The notes beneath the pieces are model-generated. The model made no database searches and had not been told where the DNA came from. It was given only the letters and a program-made list of their open reading frames with translations. Source: Halorhabdus sp. CBA1104 (GTDB lineage: Archaea > Halobacteriota > Halobacteria > Halobacteriales > Haloarculaceae). From it: a DNA stretch of 64,000 nucleotides. Made by a program: the position numbers and the translations under genes. This document shows positions 16,144 to 25,134 of the stretch, piece by piece (positions within the stretch are counted from its first letter, which is position 1; the number at the start of each line of letters is the position of its first letter). Where the stretch lies: positions 992,001 through 1,056,000 of the forward strand of contig NZ_CP033878.1 of assembly GCF_009690625.1 (NCBI RefSeq). Direction: 5' to 3'.

Positions 16144-17265
16144 ATGAGCGGAACGACGACACGGATGGGACGGACGGAGTCGCGGCTGGACGGTGTCGTG
16201 GAGTATTTCGGCCCGCAGTGGTTCGGTTCGACGATGGGGACCGGTGCGCTGGGCGTCGCCCTGGCGCTGGTCGCTGCCGAGTACTCCCTCCCAGCAGTCG
16301 CCACACTCGCACAGTTCTTCGTCACGTTGACTGCCATTTTGACGACCGTTTTCACCGTTCCCTGGTTCGTGCGAATCGTGACGCACCCGGCCCAGGTCCG
16401 GACGGATTTGACCCATCCGATCCGGAGTCAGTTCTTTCCGACGATGCCGATCACGTTGATCGTACTCGGTGTCGGCATCGCCCGGACGATGGGAGACACC
16501 CTTCCGGCTACGGTCCTCGAACCGCTATTGGTCGGGCTGTTCGTGACTGGGAGCGTCGGCATCTTCTGGTTCGGACTCCTGTTGGTCACGATCATGTTCG
16601 TAAACGACGGCATCGCGACCGAGCACGGCGTCTTCGCCTGGTACATCCCGCCGGTCTCGCACCTGGTGATCCCCCTCCTCGGATTCTGGTTGGTCGAGAA
16701 CGTCTACGCCGGAACCGCAGTGGGACAGTTCATCTTCGTCGTCTCGATGATGGCACTGGGCGTCGGCAGCTTCATGTTCCTGTTCTTCGGCTCGATCATT
16801 CTCCATCGCTACGCCTACGAATCCCTCCCCCGGGAGAAACTCGCGCCGACGTTCGTGATCGGACTCGCCCCGACGGCCGTGCTCGTCATCGCGATCGGTC
16901 GGTTCGTCCGTGCCCTAGAGGCGGGCGTCGGATTCGACCTCGCTGTCGAGCCGATCGTCGCGGGCATGAAACTGCTCGCGATTGTCCTGTGGGGCTTTTC
17001 GGCCTGGTGGTTCCTGCTGACGGTGGCTGTCGTGGCATACTATGTGACTCGCCGCGATCATCCGTTCTTCTTCACCTGGTGGGCCTACACGTTTCCGACA
17101 GGTGCTTTTGCCATTTCCGCGGGCGTGATGGGCCACCTCTTAGACGTCGCGGCCTTCGAAGCGATCCTGGCCGGCGTCACTGGCCTGCTCGTGATCGTCT
17201 GGACGGTCACGACCGCCCTCACGGGCCGGATGGTGCTCCGCGGTCACGCTTTTACGCCGGAGTAG
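16144..17265 (+). CDS. TDT-family transporter (TehA/SSU1-type exporter)
   Basis: A 373-aa integral membrane protein with about ten hydrophobic segments. The opening VEYFGPQWFGSTMGTGALGVALAL matches the tellurite-resistance/dicarboxylate transporter (TDT) family, which includes SLAC1-like channels, yeast sulfite pump SSU1 and C4-dicarboxylate MAE1. Conserved features include the early WF-x-x-T-M-G-T-G stretch and the aromatic residues in later helices. Sulfite, an organic acid or another anion could be the substrate. Two small regulators lie just upstream, suggesting inducible expression. It converges on the TsaA-FmdE gene with only six bases between. Confidence 0.88.
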   Translation: MSGTTTRMGRTESRLDGVVEYFGPQWFGSTMGTGALGVALALVAAEYSLPAVATLAQFFVTLTAILTTVFTVPWFVRIVTHPAQVRTDLTHPIRSQFFPTMPITLIVLGVGIARTMGDTLPATVLEPLLVGLFVTGSVGIFWFGLLLVTIMFVNDGIATEHGVFAWYIPPVSHLVIPLLGFWLVENVYAGTAVGQFIFVVSMMALGVGSFMFLFFGSIILHRYAYESLPREKLAPTFVIGLAPTAVLVIAIGRFVRALEAGVGFDLAVEPIVAGMKLLAIVLWGFSAWWFLLTVAVVAYYVTRRDHPFFFTWWAYTFPTGAFAISAGVMGHLLDVAAFEAILAGVTGLLVIVWTVTTALTGRMVLRGHAFTPE

Positions 17266-17271
17266 GAGGTG

Positions 17272-18381
17272 TCACTCCGACGGTTCGATCCGACCCAGTC
17301 CACGCCCGTCGAGTTGCAGAAACGACCCGTCCACGCAGTCCCGACAGTACCTCTCGCCGTCGCGTTCGACCGCTTTCGGTGCCATAACCGACTCGCCACA
17401 GTCGGCACAGATCGCGTCCTCGAAGACCGGCGCACGATCGGGGAGATCAACGGCGACGCCTGACTCGACGTCACAGAGGTCGTGGATCGGCCGCTCAATC
17501 AGGTCGAAGGCTACCTCGGCCCAGCGCTCGGTCAGACGTTCCCGGTCCGCGGGCGTTCCCTTGCCCTCGCCGATCACGCGATCGAATAGCTCCCTCGCCG
17601 CCGGGTAGTCCCGTTCGATGATCTCCTCGCGCTCTTTGACGTGGACCCGGACGCCCTCGTCCGGATTATCACGGGAGACGAGCGTCACAGCTGTCTTGCC
17701 GAAATCGCGATAGATCAGGGCGTTGTTTCCGAACGTACAGCCCGTCACGATCTGGACGCCATCGGCAAAGCAGCTATTCGTCTCGACGATGGCCACGATG
17801 TCCTCCATGCCTTCGCTTTCCGTCTTGAGTTCCCGCATCGCGTGGACACCGGCCATCACACCGAGGGCAAGATATGGACAGAAGTGGCCGTGAATCTCGC
17901 CCGTCCGCAAGAGCAGTTCCTCGCGTTCCCGATTCCGGATCGCGCGTTCGATCCGTCCCCGCGGCGCTTCACAGCGGTCCTCGTCTTGTTCGTCAGGCTG
18001 GTCGAGACTCGGGGCGTAGGGCTTGATGTCCAGCACGGGTGTCCCGTCAATCGCGTCGAGTCCCCGGACGCGCAGCTCTAGCCCGTCGCGTTCGAGCAGT
18101 TCGACAGTAGTGGTCCCGATCGGACTCGGTCGGTTGGGGCTCCGACAGGCGAAGGTGCCGCGCTCGACACCGTACCGTCGCGGCCCTCTGAGCGTCGGCT
18201 CGTCGGCCTCGTGGATGTAGAAGACGATCTTGAAGTGGTCGTTGTCCTCGATTCGGTACAATGCGTCTTCGTATGCATCGTCCACGACGATCGTACACTC
18301 GGCGTCTCGCATCTCGTCCGGACCGGTCGGTTGTTCGAACTCGCTGTCTACCGTTCCAATTTGGGTTACGTTGAAATCCAT
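17272..18381 (-). CDS. TsaA/TrmO-like domain fused to FmdE-like domain with zinc ribbon
   Basis: A 369-aa fusion. Residues 1-125 are a TsaA/TrmO (UPF0066) beta-barrel, with VERGTFACRSPNRPSPIGTTT as the SAM-binding signature, as in tRNA N6-methylthreonylcarbamoyl-A methyltransferase TrmO. Residues about 160-310 match FmdE, with GEIHGHFCPYLALGVMAG, ETNSCFADGVQ and TGCTFGNNAL, carrying the Cys/His metal-site residues. A C-terminal zinc ribbon (CADCGESV to YCRDC) closes the protein. FmdE-like proteins are linked to molybdenum/tungsten enzymes and metal handling. ATG 18381 is chosen because the longer form needs a TTG. The gene is last in a four-gene minus-strand unit with a FecBCD-type importer, so it may process the metal or cofactor that is imported. 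Confidence 0.88.
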   Translation of the reverse strand: MDFNVTQIGTVDSEFEQPTGPDEMRDAECTIVVDDAYEDALYRIEDNDHFKIVFYIHEADEPTLRGPRRYGVERGTFACRSPNRPSPIGTTTVELLERDGLELRVRGLDAIDGTPVLDIKPYAPSLDQPDEQDEDRCEAPRGRIERAIRNREREELLLRTGEIHGHFCPYLALGVMAGVHAMRELKTESEGMEDIVAIVETNSCFADGVQIVTGCTFGNNALIYRDFGKTAVTLVSRDNPDEGVRVHVKEREEIIERDYPAARELFDRVIGEGKGTPADRERLTERWAEVAFDLIERPIHDLCDVESGVAVDLPDRAPVFEDAICADCGESVMAPKAVERDGERYCRDCVDGSFLQLDGRGLGRIEPSE

Positions 18382-18395
18382 CGTATCACGCTCTG

Positions 18396-19244
18396 TCAAT
18401 CGTCAGTCGTCGTTCGATCGGGCGCTTGCGGTTCCCGTACTGAACGATCCATCGCGGTTCCGCTGTCGACCGGTTCCGTTCCGACTGGCGCTTCCGGAAC
18501 GACCAGTCGCCGATTGCGGTGCTCGCGGACAGACGCCTCGACACCGTAGACTTCCCGGACTGTCTCGGGCGTCAGGACGTCCGGCATCCCGACAGCGTGA
18601 ACGGCCCCGTCAGCCAGCAGCGCGACCCGATCGCAATAGCGAGCGGCGAGGTTGAGGTCGTGGATCGCGACAACCCCCGTCATGTCGCGCTGGCGGACGT
18701 GTTCGACGACGAGATCCATCATCTCGAGGCGGTGTTTCAGGTCCAGTGCACTCGTCGGTTCGTCGAGCAACAGTACCGAGGGATCGCCCACGAGGGCGCG
18801 ACCCAGCCGGACCTTCTGGCGTTGCCCACCCGAGAGGTCGCCCACGTTCCGGGACACGAGGCCGTCGAGTCCAAGCCGTTCAATCGTGACCTGGACGGCC
18901 TCTCGATCGCGGTCGCTTGGCGTCCACCCGCCGTGGGGCCGTCGCCCCTGAAGGATCGTCTCGAAGACCGAGGCCGGGAACGCCTGTGATTCGGCCTGCG
19001 GGACGTAGCCGATCCGGCGAGCCCGCTCGTCGGCCGCGAGGTCGCCCACCGGGTCGCCCTCGAGAGAGACGTGTCCCGCGTCTGGCTCCAGCAGCCGATT
19101 ACAGCACTGCAACAGTGTACTCTTGCCCGAGCCATTCGGGCCGAGGAGGCCGAGCAGTTCGCCCGACTCAGCGGTAAGGTCGATCCCATCCAGGACAGGT
19201 TCGTCACTGTACGCGAACCTGAGATGCTGAATTTCGAGACTCAC
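18396..19244 (-). CDS. ABC transporter ATPase, FecE/BtuD-type
   Basis: A 282-aa ATP-binding subunit of a metal-chelate importer. It has Walker A GLLGPNGSGKST, the Q-loop YVPQAE, the ABC signature LSGGQRQKV, Walker B VLLLDEP and the H-switch IHDLNLAARYCD. These features, with the permease and binding protein upstream, place it in the FecBCD/BtuCD group. The start is a GTG overlapping the permease stop codon (GTGA). The last 50 residues form an acidic, low-complexity tail beyond the usual fold. Confidence 0.92.
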   Translation of the reverse strand: MSLEIQHLRFAYSDEPVLDGIDLTAESGELLGLLGPNGSGKSTLLQCCNRLLEPDAGHVSLEGDPVGDLAADERARRIGYVPQAESQAFPASVFETILQGRRPHGGWTPSDRDREAVQVTIERLGLDGLVSRNVGDLSGGQRQKVRLGRALVGDPSVLLLDEPTSALDLKHRLEMMDLVVEHVRQRDMTGVVAIHDLNLAARYCDRVALLADGAVHAVGMPDVLTPETVREVYGVEASVREHRNRRLVVPEAPVGTEPVDSGTAMDRSVREPQAPDRTTTDD

Positions 19245-20290
19245 CAGTAGTCCCTCCCTTCGACGACGAGATAGATGAACAGCGGCGCGCCAATGAACGA
19301 CGTGAGGATCCCGACCGGCAACACGACCGGTGCCAGCACCGTCCGGGCGACTGTATCGGCCGCGACGAGTAGCGTCGCGCCGACCAGTGCCGACGCCGGC
19401 ATGAGGTATCGCTCCGTGCCGCCGATGACCATTCGCACGATGTGCGGGGCGACCAACCCGACGAACCCAATTATTCCGACGAAAGAAACAATTAGCGCGG
19501 TCACGAGCGAGGCGACTGCCATCCCGCGAATCCGTAGCGACTCGACGTTCATGCCGAGACTTTTTGCCGTGTCCGTTCCAGCGTCGAGGACGTCGTAGTC
19601 CCAGCCGTGGTGGACGAAGTACGCCGTCGCGGCGAGAACGACAGCGAGCAGCACGAGCACTTTCGGCCAGCCCACGCGGCCGACGTCGCCGAACGTCCAG
19701 TAGACGATCGCCGCAACTTCCGTGTCGCTGGCGAAGTACTGCAACAGCGTCAAGCCGGCCTGGAACAGCGAGCCGAGCGCGACGCCAGTCAGAATCATCG
19801 TCTCGGGCGTGGCCCGCCGATAGGTCACCAGCAACAGAATCACCCCAGTCGAGACCATTCCCGCCAGGAACGCGGCGATCGGCGTCAGCGACGTGGCGAG
19901 AAATCCACCGGCTGTTGCCCCCGTACCAACGCCAGTGAGGAGTATGGCCAGCGCCGCACCGAAGGCCGCCGCCTGGGAGATGCCGAGCGTGTACGGCGCG
20001 CCCAGGGGATTCCGGAGGACGGTCTGCATCGCCGCTCCGGCCACGGCGAGGCCACCGCCGGCCGCGACGGCGGCAAGCACCCGTGGCAGGCGATTGCGCC
20101 AGACAATATTCCGGTGGAGTTCCGTGCCACCGCCGACGAGGGCCGCGAGCAAGTCGGCCAGCGGTACTTGCACGGAACCGATCGCGAGCGCAAGCAAGAC
20201 TGTGACGACGAGCAAGGCTAAAACGCTGCCGAGAAACCCGACTCGACGCCGGGTTGCTCCCCGGTGACTAGTCGTGACGGTGTCTGTCAT
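19241..20290 (-). CDS. FecCD-family ABC permease
   Basis: A 349-aa membrane subunit with about ten helices. Typical FecCD landmarks are WRNRLPRVLAAVAAGGGLAVAGAAMQ, NPLGAPYTLGIS-type segment, and the later GFVGLVAPHIVRMVIG with the coupling Gly/His region. The start ATG 20288-20290 overlaps the stop of the binding-protein gene (ATGA) and the stop overlaps the ATPase start, so the three are tightly coupled. It imports a chelated metal, a corrinoid or a related ligand; the exact ligand is not shown. Confidence 0.92.
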   Translation of the reverse strand: MTDTVTTSHRGATRRRVGFLGSVLALLVVTVLLALAIGSVQVPLADLLAALVGGGTELHRNIVWRNRLPRVLAAVAAGGGLAVAGAAMQTVLRNPLGAPYTLGISQAAAFGAALAILLTGVGTGATAGGFLATSLTPIAAFLAGMVSTGVILLLVTYRRATPETMILTGVALGSLFQAGLTLLQYFASDTEVAAIVYWTFGDVGRVGWPKVLVLLAVVLAATAYFVHHGWDYDVLDAGTDTAKSLGMNVESLRIRGMAVASLVTALIVSFVGIIGFVGLVAPHIVRMVIGGTERYLMPASALVGATLLVAADTVARTVLAPVVLPVGILTSFIGAPLFIYLVVEGRDYW

Positions 20291-21393
20291 CTGAACTCGA
20301 GTCGTTGGAAAGCGTCGTACGTTTCGAGCAACTCCGCGTACAGGCCCGTGCCGAGCATGGTCTCGAAAATCTCGTTCGTCGTTGCTTCGACGTTTACGTC
20401 GTCGAAGCGGTCGGGATAGACCGTTTTCCCGACGAAGTAGGCGTTTGCGAGGATCGATCCGTAGTTGTGGTGGTACGTCGCGTGTGGCAGGATCGAGTAG
20501 GTTTCGCCGGTCTCGACCGCCCGGATCGAGTCGTACTCGGGACTTAAGGCCGCGTCCTCGCGAGCACGCCCGAGGTTCGATGCGCTGACGAACATCGTCT
20601 CTGGATCCCACGCGAGTAGCTGTTCGTCGCTCACCTGTACCGACGGGGCGTCGGTGTCGATCCCGCCTGCGACGTTCTCGACGCCTGTCCAGTGGAACGG
20701 CGCGAACCGCTTTCGCGTCGTCGCAATGCCGTGAGCGCCCTTGTAGCTGATCGCCCCGACGTACGCCCGGGTTCGCTCGCCGGCCGCGATTCCGTCCGCC
20801 CGCGTCCGGAGATCCTCGATCGTCTCTCTGACGAACCCGATCAGTGTCTCGGCGCGGTCTTCCTTGCCCAGCACGTCACCGACGAGCCGCCAGGTGTCGA
20901 ACATCGTCTCACGCGCCTGGCGGTCGACGAAATCGACGATCTCGAGGCCGACGACCGGCGTGTCCGTCTGGGATTGCAGCGACTCGGCCCGGGAGCTATC
21001 CCCGTAATAGAGGATCACGTCCGGATCGACGGCGAGGATCTCCTCACTATTGCCACCAGCGTTGGGGCCGGCTGAGCCGATCACTCGGTTCTCGCGGAGT
21101 TCGCGGTTCGCCAGATTGTACGGGGCCCACAGTATCGAGGGGTCCGCATCTTCGACGCCGACGACGCGATCGGTGGCGCCGAGATAGGCGATCTGCCGGA
21201 GCGAACCCGGCCCCACCCCAACGACCCGCTCGGCGCGTTCCGGGACCGGGACTTCCCGCCCGAAGCCGTCGATGATCTCTCGTGACGTATTCTTCGGTCC
21301 CTCCCCGGACGCCGAAATCGCGTCCAGACACCCCGAAGCGCCGAAGACAGTGCTGACACCGAGCGCCCTGAGTACGGACCGTCGCGATTGCAT
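20287..21393 (-). CDS. Periplasmic-type substrate-binding lipoprotein (FecB/BtuF-like)
   Basis: A 368-aa binding protein of the TroA/FecB fold. The N terminus is a haloarchaeal Tat lipoprotein signal: RRSVLRALG twin-arginine, then a lipobox ending in GASGC, so the mature protein is anchored outside by lipid at Cys. The body has FGREVPVPERAERVV and LAVDPDVILYYG, as in iron/corrinoid binding proteins. Extracellular His and Tyr in LPHATYHHNYG could bind the ligand. It is the first gene of the importer unit that ends with the TsaA-FmdE fusion. The upstream AT-rich stretch (21410-21450) should hold the promoter. Confidence 0.9.
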   Translation of the reverse strand: MQSRRSVLRALGVSTVFGASGCLDAISASGEGPKNTSREIIDGFGREVPVPERAERVVGVGPGSLRQIAYLGATDRVVGVEDADPSILWAPYNLANRELRENRVIGSAGPNAGGNSEEILAVDPDVILYYGDSSRAESLQSQTDTPVVGLEIVDFVDRQARETMFDTWRLVGDVLGKEDRAETLIGFVRETIEDLRTRADGIAAGERTRAYVGAISYKGAHGIATTRKRFAPFHWTGVENVAGGIDTDAPSVQVSDEQLLAWDPETMFVSASNLGRAREDAALSPEYDSIRAVETGETYSILPHATYHHNYGSILANAYFVGKTVYPDRFDDVNVEATTNEIFETMLGTGLYAELLETYDAFQRLEFR

Positions 21394-22094
21394 TGGCTAT
21401 GCCCCGGTAGTCTCTGCCGGAATAATACTATTTCGGATTTAAGTAATACTCTAAGATCGCTGGACGACCACCTTCTGGAGTCGGGGCATCTAACGATTCC
21501 CCTCTTCTAAGGGATGGAAATTTAATCCCACATCAATGAGATAGGATTATGACTAGTATTGTCCAGTTGAGTACCCCCGTAACGAGAGTGCGACCGTCTA
21601 CTGCTTGACTCGGGCGTTGGCGGTTGTAGTAGTATCTGAACCGCCGCAGTCAACGTTTTGCGCTGGCTTGACTGCCCTGCCAGTATGAATGGAAGCGGTT
21701 GATTTGCTCGTACAGGTACAGTTGACCGGTGAGTACGAACGCTCGCCCATTGTGACAGCCGACAACACGCTGACGCTGGTGAAGAAGGAAACGGGAATTG
21801 GATAGCGAGGGTCTCTCTTCGTGAGAGCGCAGCGTCTGAGTGGCGACACTATCCAGAGTCTCGGAAATCCTCTGGATTAGTTGGCTTGAAAACAAGAACG
21901 GTCGTCAGAAAGCAATCTGACGCAGATTTCGCTCTCCGATTCGGTCGATGCCACGCATTATAGACCCGCTATACCGGCTGTAGTCTCAACTTCACAGCCA
22001 CACTATTTATATAGCGATATATGATATACCAGTCGGTGGTCGAACAGAGTCCTGTGGCCATACGCGAGCAACGAGCCAGTCACCCGATAACTAT
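21394..22094. other. Gene-poor junction between importer operon and integrase
   Basis: About 700 bases. The left end holds the presumed importer promoter. The middle contains the transposase remnant. Near 21808-21825 and 21850-21874 short hairpins are visible (GGTCTCTC/GAGAG and TCCAGAG/CTCTGGA), of the kind found at insertion-sequence ends or terminators. The right end is AT-rich (21995-22035). No intact gene is supported. Confidence 0.5.
21689..21805 (+). mobile_element. Transposase C-terminal remnant (ISH-type, IS4-like)
   Basis: The last 38 codons before the TAG at 21803-21805 read AVDLLVQVQLTGEYERSP then IVTADNTLTLVKKETGIG, which I recognise as the C-terminal end of a common haloarchaeal DDE transposase. 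Immediately upstream the sequence still resembles the preceding YSIW-type segment but with indels and stops. No catalytic domain or terminal inverted repeats are left. It is therefore an old insertion-sequence scar between the FecBCD importer and the integrase. Confidence 0.7.
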
Positions 22095-23123
22095 TCAGCG
22101 CAGTTGGTAGATGTTCGCCTCGTAGACGGTCCGGACGCGGTCGCCCCAATCGTGGGTGTACGTGTCGATGATATCTTCGGCGACGTCGCCCCGCAGGTAC
22201 TTCACGATGCCACGATCGCCGGTTCGATCCCGGAGATGGGTGGTGAAAAAGTGCCGGAAGTAGTGGGGGGTGACGTTTTCGGCAGCGTTGCTCCCGCTAT
22301 CGTACCACCCTCGGTCTCTCGCACGGGTGGTCACGATATGATGGACCGCGTCAGTTGTCACGCGCTCACCCCAGTTATCTGCTGTCCGGGTAAACAGTGG
22401 CCGTGCGTCCGAGACCGGATCCGGGCGAATATCGAGCCAGGCACGCAGCGCCGCTGCCAGTTCCCCATCGACGGGAATGACGGTATCACGTCGGCGTTTG
22501 TTCGAAGCTGACCGGCGGTCACCGTTGACGACGCTACCGCGTTGTGGTTCACTCGAGACGTACAGCGAATCCGGCCGTTGTTCGAGGCTTGGCCGAAGTG
22601 CCACGTCGTCGCGAGGATCGTCCGCGAGGTGCAAATCCCGTTGATCGAGATTACAGAGCTCCCCGACACGCATCCCTGTTTTGAGGAGTGTGAGGACGAG
22701 TGCGTGTTCGAGCGGATGAGTCACGGTATCGACGAGACCCCGCATATCGGCGATCGAGAGATCTCGTCGTGCCGGGTCAGTCTCGATACTCTCATCGAGT
22801 TCTTCCATGACGATCGCCATCGGGTTCGAATCGAAGACGCCGACCTGGGTCATATAGGAGTAAAATCGGTGTAAGTACGACGCGTAGGTCGCGACGGTAC
22901 TCTCGGCGCTGCCGGCACGTTGCTCGTGAATCCACGCCATGCAATCTCGATGTGAAGCCTCTTTGATACTCCCCATGTTGGCTGTCAAAAACTGCTCGAA
23001 GTCACGGAGGACACGCTCGTAGGCGTCTCGCGTCCGTTCACTTTTACCCTGGTAGGAAATATCTGTCAGGAAGTATTCGATGGGATCTTCTACTGTCTCC
23101 GGATCGACGTTTGCACTACTCAT
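22095..23123 (-). CDS. Tyrosine recombinase/integrase (XerC/D-like)
   Basis: A 342-aa site-specific recombinase. Residues 13-110 form a SAM-like core-binding domain (RTRDAYERVLRDFEQFL). The catalytic domain has Arg152 in TGMRVGEL, the HxxR pair His287-Arg290 in TPHYFRHFF, and a probable nucleophile Tyr322 in IIDTYTHDWGDRVR. This pattern is found in haloarchaeal chromosomal and element-borne integrases. A 30-residue insertion rich in Arg and Ser (about 180-212) sits between the first Arg and HxxR. Its start overlaps the stop of the small upstream partner gene. No tRNA gene lies beside it, so either it is a resident XerC-like gene or the element it moved has decayed. Confidence 0.92.
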   Translation of the reverse strand: MSSANVDPETVEDPIEYFLTDISYQGKSERTRDAYERVLRDFEQFLTANMGSIKEASHRDCMAWIHEQRAGSAESTVATYASYLHRFYSYMTQVGVFDSNPMAIVMEELDESIETDPARRDLSIADMRGLVDTVTHPLEHALVLTLLKTGMRVGELCNLDQRDLHLADDPRDDVALRPSLEQRPDSLYVSSEPQRGSVVNGDRRSASNKRRRDTVIPVDGELAAALRAWLDIRPDPVSDARPLFTRTADNWGERVTTDAVHHIVTTRARDRGWYDSGSNAAENVTPHYFRHFFTTHLRDRTGDRGIVKYLRGDVAEDIIDTYTHDWGDRVRTVYEANIYQLR

Positions 23124-23521
23124 GTATCGACCAGGCGGTAGCCACCGTCACGACCGCTGTATTTGACGACGTTTGCTTCCTGGAGCTCGTCGAGACTTTC
23201 TTCGAGATCCCGTTCGAGGTCGCCGATCACTTCTTCGACCAACTCCTCCCACGTCAGTACCTGGTGGGGCTCCAGTAATTGACGAATTTGTTCGGTCAGT
23301 TCGATCTGCTCGCTGGCGGACGATGCTGACTGTGACTCTGACGCCGGTTGTTCAGAGAGGTCTTCGTCCGAAAAGTGTCGACGACCGGCCTGGACCATGG
23401 TCCGGACAAACTCACTCTGACTCATGTCGAGATCGTCCGCGTGGTCCTGCCAGGCCTCTTTTTGATACGCCGGGATGTACGTTTTTACTGATTTTCGAGA
23501 TGTAGGCGTCTCGTCGGCCAT
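23120..23521 (-). CDS. DUF5805-like RHH/wHTH protein, integrase partner
   Basis: A 133-aa protein. The N-terminal part (VKTYIPAYQKEAWQDHADDLDMSQSEF) resembles a ribbon-helix-helix DNA-binding segment; a Ser/Glu linker follows, then a small winged-helix-like C-terminal half (TWEELVEEVIGDLERD to VVKYSGRDGGYRLV). Such proteins commonly precede haloarchaeal integrase genes. The four-base overlap with the integrase start indicates translational coupling. ATG 23521 is preferred over 23551. It may act as excisionase or regulator of the integrase; this is inference from position and fold. Confidence 0.8.
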   Translation of the reverse strand: MADETPTSRKSVKTYIPAYQKEAWQDHADDLDMSQSEFVRTMVQAGRRHFSDEDLSEQPASESQSASSASEQIELTEQIRQLLEPHQVLTWEELVEEVIGDLERDLEESLDELQEANVVKYSGRDGGYRLVDT

Positions 23522-23612
23522 TGTCGGTGCTTGGATTGTGATGTCCTTCAATCTATCCCCACAAACCCAGATAAGAGGAGTTATCTGTAATTGTGTAACT
23601 CTCTATTCGGCC

Positions 23613-23637
23613 GATATGCAAATATTAGGTGCATATC
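23613..23637. promoter_or_regulatory. 8-bp inverted repeat upstream of the integrase operon
   Basis: GATATGCA and TGCATATC are perfect inverted arms separated by nine AT-rich bases, 92 bases upstream of the DUF5805-like start. The site is a good candidate operator for the RHH-like protein encoded by the operon. Confidence 0.5.
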
Positions 23638-25134
23638 TGAGCCCATAATCTGCCTATTGTGCCTATGTAACCAAATAAAAGTCAAACGTCAAGTGCACAG
23701 CACGGTTCCCCTCTCTCGGAGTATCAGTCGGGCCACCCGTTCGAGGAGAGGGCATCTCGGTGCTTCGACCCCAGGGGCCACACCCCACGAATGCCATTTC
23801 TCGGCCATATCCCAATATCGCGATCACCGAGGGCCGATAGCTCACAACTGGCCACAAAACGATTTCGACACGGACCGCCAGCACGAGTAGTTGGTATGGT
23901 GAAACGCGATCCAGTGTCCCACGAAGCGATGCCCAGCGACGTTCGAGGGCCTGTCCCAGTTCTCGAATCACGAGCGCGAGGAGGATAGCTATCGGCCGGT
24001 CCGACCAGCGGGGAGTTCCTGGACAGAGACAGTCTGGCGACGTTTGGAGTATCGCCACGACGCGCAGTGTCGAATCCGTAACGCTGAGTCGACACCCAGT
24101 ATCACTTCCTGCTGCTGGGCACCACTGGTACGATTGCCGTGTTCGTCTCTCGGTAGTCTGGGCCTCTCCTCGAATTGGGCTGGTCCACGGAAGATAGCCC
24201 TACCCCGGTAGTCACATGTTTCCCTGTGTCTGGCTGGGCTAGCTGCCCGCAATCGGTACTACGTCTACCACGACCATTACTGAGGCCCTGGGAGCGTTGG
24301 AGTTTACAATCGTTCGTGGAGACAGAACTTTTCCTCTGGCCGTGGTTTTGACTTGGGCAGATCCTCCCGTACGTGTGTTTCGAGTGGCTGTCACTACGTT
24401 TCCACCGCTTGCCCTACGGTAATAGTGTCGCCGTCCGAGCCCCACATGCTGCCCCTGAGCGTATATCGTGCGTACTTCGAGCTTCTCGAAATCGTAGTGC
24501 GTATACTAGGTGAGCGACCGCTCTCGGCGCAATCCCACGACCGGTGAATCCACCGCTCGCCCGAGCGAGCCGATTCACGATTGCGATTCGTTCTCGGTCT
24601 CGTCGACAATCCAACTGGGAGGAGAGGCAATGTCGTTGGCCCCCGACTGGCTCGACTGCACTGCTACCCAAGTGTAATCGACGTGTCTTCCCTCGCTGGC
24701 TGTCTAACCGTGACCTCGTTTCTGGCCGCCTGTACACTACCCCAAGGAGGGCCGTTCATACAACTGCAAAGTGGTGCCAGTGCTCTCGTTTCATGGTCGA
24801 GACATAAACCAAATAACGATATATTGACTGAAGGGTGTGACGCGGGCTTTCGTTTGGGACTGTACACAGCACGAATCGCCGAACGTGTAGCCTGTGGCCG
24901 CGAATCGATCGGTGCTGGCGTCAACGCCGATCAGGCACGGAGAGAGCAGTTCCTCGCTCAGTATTCGCGGACAGGCGTGTACAATCGGCCACCACAGATC
25001 GAATTCGACGTCGGAACGTGATCGATCAGGGTGATCGAATATAGCACAGCTCCATCCGAGTCCGAGCGACCGACTGACGAGTTACGGATACACGCGATTC
25101 AACTCGTGAGACGTGAGATCCATAGAACACAGAT
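23638..25134. other. 1.5-kb gene-poor region, probably decayed element
   Basis: No reading frame on either strand has convincing haloarchaeal codon bias, acidic composition or a recognisable domain. The longest ones are basic and interrupted. GC content is lower than in the flanking genes. A 68-codon minus-strand frame (24239-24445) is open but has no recognised family. The stretch lies directly upstream of the integrase operon and most likely contains decayed element DNA. I see no rRNA, tRNA or CRISPR in it. Confidence 0.5.

Noticed and set aside
24239-24445. 68-codon minus-strand frame in the gene-poor region
   Set aside because: It is open but basic, without a promoter, family or haloarchaeal composition; kept only as part of the decayed region.
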